Source: Desulfobacteraceae bacterium
GTDB taxonomy: Bacteria; Desulfobacterota; Desulfobacteria; Desulfobacterales; Desulfobacteraceae
Assembly (NCBI GenBank): GCA_022712835.1
Contig: JAFLJU010000592.1
Location: forward strand, 1-5,960
Direction of reading: 5' to 3'
Length of the DNA stretch: 5,960 bases
The translations under genes and the position numbers were made by a program. The notes beneath the pieces were generated by a model. It was not told the DNA's origin and searched no databases. It saw only the letters and a list, made by a program, of their open reading frames with translations. Numbering within the stretch: the first letter of the stretch is position 1; each line of letters starts with the position of its first letter. This document shows positions 1-5,063 of the stretch, piece after piece.

Positions 1-771
1 GGCCTCTTTAATGGTGGGCAACAGCTTGTCAATGCCGACCAAGGCCACATGAACCTTTGGCAGGGTGGAAACCAGGCGGGCATTGCCCTCGTTGGTGGCA
101 ATGCCGATGGTGCCGGTCCCGGCCACGGCATAGTTGGCCCCGGTGATCCCCATGTCCGCCTGGATATATTTTTCCCGCAATTGACGTCTGGCCACCTTGA
201 CCAACCGCTCAATTTCGGCATCTTGTTCTTTTCCCGTGACATCGGAAAATAGGTCCGCTACCTGGAACCTAGATAGATGAATGGCGGGCATAACCATGTG
301 GGAAGGGCCTTCATGGCGCAGCTGGACAATCCATTCCCCCAGGTCGGTCTCCGTTACCTCCAACCCCAGATTTTCCAGCCAGGGGTTCAAATGAATCTCT
401 TCGGCGGTCATGGACTTGGATTTGACGATATGTTTGGATCCACTCTTTTGGGCTATTTCCCCGATGATGCGGTTGGCATCCTCTGCCGTATCGGCCAGGT
501 GCACATGGACGCCGTTTGTTTCGGCCTTTTTTGTAAATTCTTCTAACAGGGTTTGGTTGTTTTTGATGGCATGGGCCTTGATATCCGCCACTTCCTGAAT
601 CATGGCATCTACATCCATGCCGGCAAAGGCATTCTCCCTGGAAATTCTGTAGGCCACGGCAAAATTATCCATGGCTGTGCGCAAAAATTTATTGCCCAGG
701 GCAGTATCCAGCCGTTCTTTATAGGCTTTTAAGCTTTCTGCTTTTGCTATTTTTCCTTTTCCTTTTTTCAT
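1..771 (-). CDS. lutB: LutB/LldF-like LUD-domain iron-sulfur protein, N-terminal part (cut by window edge)
   Basis: Only the first 257 residues are in the window; the frame is open to base 1. The visible part is the LUD (DUF162) domain of LutB/LldF, the ferredoxin-like subunit of the LutABC L-lactate oxidation complex, which passes electrons from lactate oxidation through [4Fe-4S] clusters in the cytoplasm. Recognisable blocks are PAIHLSRFQVADLF at about 142-155, DMGITGANYAVA at 206-217 and TNEGNARLVSTLPKVHVAL at about 226-244, all typical of LutB. The CxxCxxC cluster motifs normally follow this domain and would lie beyond the edge. Sulfate reducers often carry a roughly 700-residue LutB fused to a LutA-like cysteine-rich region; this cannot be tested here. 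The start ATG at 771 overlaps the lutC stop (ATGA, 4 bases), with GGAGG seven bases upstream, so translation is probably coupled. One oddity is AGTGT at 217-221, where family members usually have AETGT or ADTGT. The family call is firm; lactate as substrate is inferred from context. Confidence 0.9.
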   Translation of the reverse strand, partial: MKKGKGKIAKAESLKAYKERLDTALGNKFLRTAMDNFAVAYRISRENAFAGMDVDAMIQEVADIKAHAIKNNQTLLEEFTKKAETNGVHVHLADTAEDANRIIGEIAQKSGSKHIVKSKSMTAEEIHLNPWLENLGLEVTETDLGEWIVQLRHEGPSHMVMPAIHLSRFQVADLFSDVTGKEQDAEIERLVKVARRQLREKYIQADMGITGANYAVAGTGTIGIATNEGNARLVSTLPKVHVALVGIDKLLPTIKEA

Positions 772-1382
772 GAGGACGCCTCCACCAGCAGGATGATAAG
801 TTCCAGGGGGCCGTGAACCCCCAGTGCCAACACCCGTTCAATATCGGCGGTCCGGCTGGCACCGGTGATGAATGCCGTGTAGGACGAAGGGTGTTTCACA
901 AGATCATTGAGTTCATCGGCCATGGAAAGGGCGGTTTCCCGAATCTTTGATTCCTCCAGAATGGCCACATGGGTTTCGCAAAGCATGGTGGAAAGTCGGG
1001 TTTCTTCGGAATCGGAATTTAACACCAGGGTTCCGGTTTCAGCGATGCCAAAATCCACCCGGGTGATGCCCATGTCGATGCCTCCGGGATGCGCCCTCAG
1101 GTTCTCCCGGATAACAAGGATATCTCCGGATTCCCGACAAAGGTTGGCAAATCTTGTGAAATCAGCTTCATCAAGATTGGGAGCCGCCATAATCCGCAGC
1201 TTTTCTTCGGATATCAGGTTTGAATTCTCCTGGGTTTCCATCTGGGAGTCACAGGGCAATTTTGATTTGCATAGCTCAATGGCCTTGTCCAGGGCAGATG
1301 ACAGGTCCTTGACCCGAAAAACCCGGGCAGATACAAGGGATGCCTTTTCAATAAACTCCTGGGTGTTGTCCTTCACGATCAT
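768..1382 (-). CDS. lutC: LutC/LldG-type LUD-domain protein of the lactate oxidation complex
   Basis: A 204-residue cytoplasmic protein of the LutC/YkgG family, the small LUD subunit that works with LutA and LutB to oxidise L-lactate to pyruvate. Its exact catalytic role in the family is not well settled. Hallmarks are GGIDMGITRVDFGIAETGTL at 100-119, STMLCETHVAIL at 131-142, TGASRTADIE at 173-182 (family form GPSRTADIE) and GVHGP at 188-192 near the C-terminus. Length is within or slightly below the usual 200-240. The start at 1382 (ATG ATC GTG AAG) has AAAGGAG seven bases upstream. Its TGA overlaps the ATG of the LutB-like gene. It lies 140 bases downstream of dctM on the same strand, so it could be read from the dctP promoter or from an unseen internal promoter. 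No separate lutA gene is visible; it may be fused to or follow lutB outside the window. Confidence 0.93.
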   Translation of the reverse strand: MIVKDNTQEFIEKASLVSARVFRVKDLSSALDKAIELCKSKLPCDSQMETQENSNLISEEKLRIMAAPNLDEADFTRFANLCRESGDILVIRENLRAHPGGIDMGITRVDFGIAETGTLVLNSDSEETRLSTMLCETHVAILEESKIRETALSMADELNDLVKHPSSYTAFITGASRTADIERVLALGVHGPLELIILLVEASS

Positions 1383-1447
1383 GATGTGACTCCTTTGCCT
1401 GGATTGGCCCTTTGCTATAAGGTTTTTTCTATAAATTTACTTTTTTG

Positions 1448-1515
1448 ACCATGAAGCACATGAAGAACAAGAAGAAACTATTAATTTTTCTCCTGCCCTT
1501 CATGTGCTTTATGGT
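1448..1515. repeat. Imperfect palindrome with 18-base arms in the dctM-lutC gap
   Basis: The left arm accatgaagcacatgaag (1448-1465) is the reverse complement of the right arm cttcatgtgctttatggt (1498-1515) except at one position. The loop is 32 bases, and inside it agaaa (1473-1477) can pair with tttct (1487-1491). Read in the direction of the genes, it starts eight bases after the dctM stop and is followed by CAAAAAAG, not a T-run, so it is not a standard intrinsic terminator. It could stabilise the 3' end of the dct message, act as a processing or attenuation site, or be a copy of a dispersed intergenic repeat. The tandem CATGAAG-like units within the arm resemble the CACGAAG-type palindromic repeats I recall from many environmental genomes, though I cannot verify that here. 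The rest of the gap (1383-1447) is AT-rich and holds only the lutC ribosome binding site; no convincing promoter is seen. Confidence 0.75.
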
Positions 1516-1522
1516 GGAGGCA

Positions 1523-2866
1523 TTAAGACCCGAAAAACAGGTTTGGCAGCCAGGTCACGATGGCGGGGAACAGGCAGAGAATGACCATGCTGATCACCTG
1601 GAGAAACACAAAGGGTAAAATCCCCCTGTAAATATGTCCCATGGTATAGTCTGGCGGTGCCACGCCTTTGAAATAGAAGAGTGCATAACCAAAAGGCGGG
1701 GTCAAAAAGGAGGTCTGGAGATTAACGCACATGAGCAGAGAGAACCAGAGCGGATCAAACCCCAGTTCAATGGCAATGGGCAGAAAAATCGGCACGGTGA
1801 CCAAAAGAATAGCTGCCCAGTCAATGAACATTCCCATTAAAAAAACGATGCCCATCATGACCAACAGGACTAGCCAGCGGTTCATCCCAGAGCCAATGAG
1901 AAGGTCTGCCACCACGTCGCCTCCGCCCATGCTTAAAAAGACCGTGGAAAATAATTTCCCGCCGATGAAGAGCATCATCACCATGGAGGTGGTTTTCAAG
2001 GTGGAATAGGCAGATTCTTTTAACACCGTAAAATTGAGCTTCTTATTAAAAAGTGCCAATATCATGGAGCCCAAAGCGCCCAAGCCAGCGGCTTCCGTGG
2101 GGGTTGCCACACCGGCCAGAATGGTTCCCATGACAGATAGAATCAGCACCATGGGCGGCACCAGAGACTTTAAGGTCATGGCCCATTTTTGGCCTGCCGT
2201 ATAGGTGGAAGCCTCTTCTTTTGAAATAGGAGGTCCCAGTTCTGGATTAATTTTACACCGGATCAGGATATAGGCAAAATAAAGCCCGGCCAGCATCAGG
2301 CCCGGAAAGATGGAGCCGGCAAACAGGTTTCCTACGGAGGTTTCCTTCATTCCCGTAAGGCCGCCGTAAACCACCATCATGATGGAGGGGGGAATCAAGA
2401 TCCCTAGGGTTCCTGCAGCGCAGATAATCCCTGCGCTCAATTCTTTTTGGTACCCTTTTTTCATCAGGGTGGGGGTGGCCAGAAGGCCCATGGCAACAAC
2501 CGATGCGCCGATGATGCCGGTTGTGGCGGCAAAAACCGTACAGACCACGACCACGGCAAGGCCAAGGCCTCCCTTGATACCGCCCAGTACAACGTAAAGG
2601 GCTTCAAACAGGGCATCGGAGACCTTGGACCGATCCAGGATCTGGGCCATGAGGATAAACAACGGGATGGCCACCAGGGTATAATTGTTCATCAATCCCC
2701 AGGTGTTGTTGACAAACAACTCAAAGAGCATGGGAAAGGAAAATCCATTGTCAATCAAACCAAAGAACGTTGCAACCGCGGCCAGAGTATATGCCAGGGG
2801 GTGCCCCAGGGTGATTGCCAGGATAAGGGTGGCAAACATGGCCACTGTCAGGAATTCAATACTCAT
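1523..2866 (-). CDS. dctM: TRAP transporter large permease subunit (DctM family)
   Basis: A 447-residue, strongly hydrophobic inner-membrane protein with about 11-12 predicted membrane segments. It forms the Na+-coupled translocation channel of a TRAP transporter, taking substrate from the periplasmic binding protein together with the small subunit DctQ. DctM signatures are TGIIGASVVAMG (116-127), AGTLGILIPPSIMM (151-164), the helix-break motif AGVATPTEAAGLGA (251-264), MFIDWAAILLVTVPIFLP (346-363) and LQTSFLTPPFGYALFY (383-398). Length is slightly above the usual 425-430. The start ATG at 2866 follows AAGGAAGG with an eight-base spacer. The 14-base gap after dctQ indicates co-transcription. 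The permease alone does not reveal the substrate; the neighbouring lut genes and divergent oxidase point to lactate or a related 2-hydroxy/oxo acid. Confidence 0.96.
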   Translation of the reverse strand: MSIEFLTVAMFATLILAITLGHPLAYTLAAVATFFGLIDNGFSFPMLFELFVNNTWGLMNNYTLVAIPLFILMAQILDRSKVSDALFEALYVVLGGIKGGLGLAVVVVCTVFAATTGIIGASVVAMGLLATPTLMKKGYQKELSAGIICAAGTLGILIPPSIMMVVYGGLTGMKETSVGNLFAGSIFPGLMLAGLYFAYILIRCKINPELGPPISKEEASTYTAGQKWAMTLKSLVPPMVLILSVMGTILAGVATPTEAAGLGALGSMILALFNKKLNFTVLKESAYSTLKTTSMVMMLFIGGKLFSTVFLSMGGGDVVADLLIGSGMNRWLVLLVMMGIVFLMGMFIDWAAILLVTVPIFLPIAIELGFDPLWFSLLMCVNLQTSFLTPPFGYALFYFKGVAPPDYTMGHIYRGILPFVFLQVISMVILCLFPAIVTWLPNLFFGS

Positions 2867-2880
2867 GGAAAAAACCTTCC

Positions 2881-3375
2881 TTATTGTTTAAGTGAGTTGA
2901 TATCTTTAATTAAATTTGCAATGCCCTGGAGAAACAAAAAGAGAAAACAGACGGCCATCAGGATTTTCAAGGGCCAGATGGGCGGTGCCCAGGAGGTGGA
3001 ATTCACCTCAAGGCCCCGGGTGGACACATAGGCGAACTTAAAAGACCAGAGGGTCAAGAAGCTCATTACCGGCATGAAAAAAGCCAGGTTGGTCAACACT
3101 TTGATGATGGCCTGGATTTTTTGAGAGGTCAATGCCGTAAAGATATCGACCCGGACGTGGCCGTCGTAAACATCTGTATAGGCCAGCCCGAACATATAGT
3201 GGAGGCCGTAGACAAAGGTGGTGGCCTCAAATCCCCAGTTTGTGGGGGAATTGAACACATACCGCATGAACACTTCAAATACCACAATGCCCAGCAGGGG
3301 GTAAATGAGAAAAGAGCTGATTTCCCCTTCTTTTCGGGTGATCTGTTCCAATTTTTTTGATACTGATTCCAACAT
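2881..3375 (-). CDS. dctQ: TRAP transporter small permease subunit (DctQ family)
   Basis: With the start at 3375 the product has 164 residues, usual for DctQ, the four-helix membrane subunit that pairs with DctM. Membrane segments lie at roughly 20-40, 50-68, 92-112 and 130-150. The DctQ hallmark HVRVDI is at 73-78, after the second segment, and FMRYVFN (36-42) with the W47/E50 region also fits the family. A longer frame extends upstream to a TTG at 3471, but those 32 extra residues have no membrane or domain character and would place a strong hairpin (3413-3456) inside the coding region. The ATG at 3375 has AAAGGAA about six bases upstream, so it is preferred. The gene lies between dctP (113-base gap) and dctM (14-base gap). 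Confidence 0.94.
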   Translation of the reverse strand: MLESVSKKLEQITRKEGEISSFLIYPLLGIVVFEVFMRYVFNSPTNWGFEATTFVYGLHYMFGLAYTDVYDGHVRVDIFTALTSQKIQAIIKVLTNLAFFMPVMSFLTLWSFKFAYVSTRGLEVNSTSWAPPIWPLKILMAVCFLFLFLQGIANLIKDINSLKQ

Positions 3376-3412
3376 GTCATTTCCTTTATTGGAAGATTGG
3401 TGCAAGGGTAAG

Positions 3413-3456
3413 GGTCCGGCTGCCAGTATATTGGGATTGTTGGCGGCAGCCGGACC
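3413..3456 (-). other. GC-rich intercistronic hairpin between dctP and dctQ
   Basis: A perfect 12-base inverted repeat, ggtccggctgcc (3413-3424) and ggcagccggacc (3445-3456), with a 20-base loop. In the dct direction it begins 32 bases after the dctP stop codon and is not followed by a T-run (CTTACCC follows), so it should not terminate fully. Binding-protein genes are normally needed in excess over their membrane partners. A stable hairpin here could protect the 3' end of dctP mRNA or partly separate its level from dctQM. The structure is seen directly; the role is inferred. Confidence 0.8.
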
Positions 3457-3488
3457 AAAAGATTCAGGCAAAGGCCCAACTCTTTTTT

Positions 3489-4640
3489 TTATTCAAATGT
3501 CTTACCGTTGATATAGGTCTCATAGGGCCAGGGAGCAACTCCGCCCCGGACTTTTCTCCAGTCGGCATAATCTTCTGTAAATGCTTCCTGGGAATCCATG
3601 ACTTTTTTCACATCCGGGTATTTAGCTTTCAGAGAATCAATATAGATCTTGGTGGTTTTTCTGAATTCGATGCGGGTGGCTTCATCCATTTCAACAAATT
3701 CAACATTTTTCTTGAACAGGCGGATGGCTTTTGCATTGAGGTTATTGATCCAGTTGTAGCTCCAGAGTTGGGTTTCCTTGGCACAGATGTCAATGATCCA
3801 TTTGAGATCATCCGGCAGTTTATTATAGGCATCCATGTTAAAGAAAAGACCAGTCTGAATACCGGGCTGATGAACGCCGGGCTGAATGACATATTTGGTG
3901 ATTTCATCAAATCCCATGGGATAGTTGATGGCAGGGGAAGAAAATTCCGCTGCATCAATGACGCCGCGTTCCAGGGCAAGATAGACTTCGCCGCCGGGCA
4001 GCGGTGTAACAGAAGCGCCCAGATTGTTCATAATATCCATGAACCAGCCCGGAGTCCTAAGTCTCATGCCTTTGAAATCTTCCATCTTGGTGGCTCTTAT
4101 ATTGGAAAATAATCCCATTTCCTGGCCGCACTGGCCGCCGGGGAGAACAAAGAGGTTAAATTTGCCATACAGCTCCTGCATCATTTCAAGGCCGCCTCTT
4201 TCATAGAGCCAGATATTATACCCTTCTGCGTCCAGTCCAAAGGGAACCGAAGCAAAGGCCACAAAGGCTTCATTTTTACCCTTCCAGTATCCGGGCCAGT
4301 CATGGCCTACCTGGGCTGCTCCCTGGCTGACTGCATCAAAGCTCTGCATGGCCGGTACCAGTTCCCCTGCGGAAAAAGGTTTGATATCCAGTCTGCCGGC
4401 GGATGCCAGGCGGACACTGTCGGCGAAATGTACGGCAATATCGTAGAACAACAGCCCCTTGGACCAGGGCATGACCATTTTCCAGCGAATTTTTTCTTGG
4501 GATGTTTTGAATGAGACGCGTTTTGCCACTTTATGACGGGGATCTTCACCAAATTTTTCACGTTTTGCAGCATAGGTATTGCCGCAGATAAAAAAGAATG
4601 CCATCAGGCAGGTAATCAATACGGTTAAGCTTTTTTTCAT
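3489..4640 (-). CDS. dctP: TRAP transporter periplasmic substrate-binding protein (DctP family, 2-oxo/hydroxy-acid type)
   Basis: A 383-residue secreted binding protein, first gene of the dctPQM unit. Residues 1-24 form a signal peptide (KK, then hydrophobic LTVLITCLMAFFFICG, with a likely cut after NTYA), sending the protein to the periplasm. The core has the DctP blocks: IRWKMVMPWSKG (51-62), ELVPAMQSFDAVSQGAAQVGH (about 93-113), FKGMRLRTPG (189-198, with R195 the probable carboxylate-binding arginine of the family), GGEVYLALERGVIDAAEF (216-233) and GFDEITKYV (243-251). The VIDAAEF stretch resembles the TakP/TTHA0766 branch that binds 2-oxoacids or lactate, sometimes with a metal ion. That is a recalled resemblance, not an alignment. 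The protein is longer than the common 320-340, partly from a charged stretch of about 25 residues (26-50) between signal and core and partly from an extended C-terminus. The start at 4640 has GGAGGG five bases upstream. Lactate as ligand is inferred from the neighbours. Confidence 0.95.
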   Translation of the reverse strand: MKKSLTVLITCLMAFFFICGNTYAAKREKFGEDPRHKVAKRVSFKTSQEKIRWKMVMPWSKGLLFYDIAVHFADSVRLASAGRLDIKPFSAGELVPAMQSFDAVSQGAAQVGHDWPGYWKGKNEAFVAFASVPFGLDAEGYNIWLYERGGLEMMQELYGKFNLFVLPGGQCGQEMGLFSNIRATKMEDFKGMRLRTPGWFMDIMNNLGASVTPLPGGEVYLALERGVIDAAEFSSPAINYPMGFDEITKYVIQPGVHQPGIQTGLFFNMDAYNKLPDDLKWIIDICAKETQLWSYNWINNLNAKAIRLFKKNVEFVEMDEATRIEFRKTTKIYIDSLKAKYPDVKKVMDSQEAFTEDYADWRKVRGGVAPWPYETYINGKTFE

Positions 4641-4833
4641 TTTTTCCCTCCATCCTTAAATTGCCTACAGGTAAAATCATGGATACAAAAATCATGGGTA
4701 AAAACTCGGGTTGAAAACCAACCCAGCAATCGTTATGCCTTGGATCTGTTGCTCCCTCCTTTACTTTGAATCTGTCTCAAAGGTTTTCCAGCAAACCAAT
4801 TCTTGATAAAATTAAAAAAAACATGTTTCTTCT
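4641..4833 (-). promoter_or_regulatory. Long, hairpin-rich dctP leader region
   Basis: If transcription starts near 4840, the dctP message carries an untranslated leader of roughly 200 bases. It holds three short inverted repeats: GGTTT/AAACC at 4782-4797, CTTTGA/TCAAAG with a seven-base loop at 4764-4782, and GGGTTG/CAACCC with a five-base loop at 4708-4724. Two 13-base near-identical direct repeats, aaaatcatggata (4673-4685) and aaaatcatgggta (4688-4700), lie 15 bases apart. The dctP ribosome binding site GGAGGG is at 4646-4651. No known riboswitch is recognised. Hairpins this short occur by chance in such a region, so a regulatory role is only possible. Confidence 0.4.
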
Positions 4834-4846
4834 TTGGTATGACCAT
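4834..4846 (-). promoter_or_regulatory. FadR/GntR-type operator candidate for dctP
   Basis: On the minus strand this reads ATGGTCATACCAA and contains TGGTCATACCA, matching the FadR-subfamily operator pattern TnGTnnnACnA. It abuts the downstream side of the -10 region of the dctP promoter candidate, covering the expected transcription start, a classic repressor position. It differs at only two of 13 positions from the palindrome in front of the oxidase gene (5034-5046). Confidence 0.65.
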
Positions 4847-4875
4847 TAATTAAGGCCTGGAATATCTTTTGTCAA
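4847..4875 (-). promoter_or_regulatory. Sigma-70-type promoter candidate for dctPQM(-lutCB)
   Basis: On the minus strand a perfect TTGACA -35 (4875-4870) is followed after 17 bases by TAATTA (4852-4847). The -10 matches the consensus poorly; a 16-base spacer gives TTAATT and a 19-base spacer gives ATTAAT, so the exact -10 is unsure. An AT-rich tract immediately upstream (4876-4910) could act as an UP element. The operator candidate lies directly downstream. Confidence 0.5.
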
Positions 4876-4892
4876 GAAAAAAATATAATTAT

Positions 4893-4923
4893 TTGTTTTT
4901 TATTTTAAAGTCTGCTATATAGT
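4893..4923 (+). promoter_or_regulatory. Weak promoter candidate for the FAD-linked oxidase gene
   Basis: On the plus strand TTGTTT (4893-4898) precedes TATATA (4916-4921) by 17 bases, and TATAGT (4918-4923) overlaps it. This would give a leader of about 130 bases before the ATG at 5064. The alternative TTGACA at 4988-4993 lies closer but has no acceptable -10 at 16-18 bases (AGCGCG follows). The region is AT-rich enough for such matches to arise by chance. Confidence 0.3.
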
Positions 4924-5033
4924 TTTTTATCAAGTAAATTCAGTTGGTTCAAACATTGATGATTCGAGTCACCCAAAGGGGGGGGACTTGACATGCCCGC
5001 ATGAAAAGCAAGCGCGCAAGATCAATTTAAGAA

Positions 5034-5046
5034 TTGGTAATACCAA
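5034..5046 (+). promoter_or_regulatory. FadR/GntR-type operator candidate for the oxidase gene
   Basis: TTGGTAATACCAA is a perfect palindrome around its central base and fits TnGTnnnACnA. It closely resembles the TTGGTnnnACCAA cores known for PdhR/LldR-type regulators of pyruvate and lactate genes. It ends six bases before the ribosome binding site AAGGGG (5053-5058), so a bound repressor would block early elongation or a promoter just upstream. The regulator gene is not in the window. Confidence 0.7.
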
Positions 5047-5063
5047 AGACACAAGGGGTAAAT

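Noticed and set aside
907..1389. Plus-strand open frame of 160 codons opposite lutC
   Set aside because: Serine/arginine-rich shadow of lutC; no family resemblance and no start context.
1448..1515. Rho-independent terminator after dctM
   Set aside because: The stem is followed by an A-rich stretch in the dct direction and by GGAGGC in the other; no T-run on either strand.
2447..3031. Plus-strand open frame of 194 codons opposite dctM/dctQ
   Set aside because: Antisense to conserved membrane protein genes, low-complexity G/K/Q/H-rich translation typical of a reverse-strand shadow.
3376..3471. N-terminal extension of DctQ from a TTG start at 3471
   Set aside because: Adds 32 residues without DctQ character across a stable hairpin, while the ATG at 3375 has a good ribosome binding site and gives the normal family length.
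3357..4112. Plus-strand open frame of 251 codons opposite dctP and dctQ
   Set aside because: It lies antisense to two clearly recognised genes, shows no domain features or ribosome binding site, and is explained by codon use on the true strand.
4572..4698. Minus-strand small frame beginning at the ATG in ACCCATGATT and running over the dctP start
   Set aside because: Overlaps the dctP start in another frame, lacks a convincing ribosome binding site and has no recognisable product.
4988..5016. TTGACA as -35 of the oxidase promoter
   Set aside because: At 16-18 bases spacing the sequence is GC-rich (AGCGCG) and has no resemblance to a -10 element.
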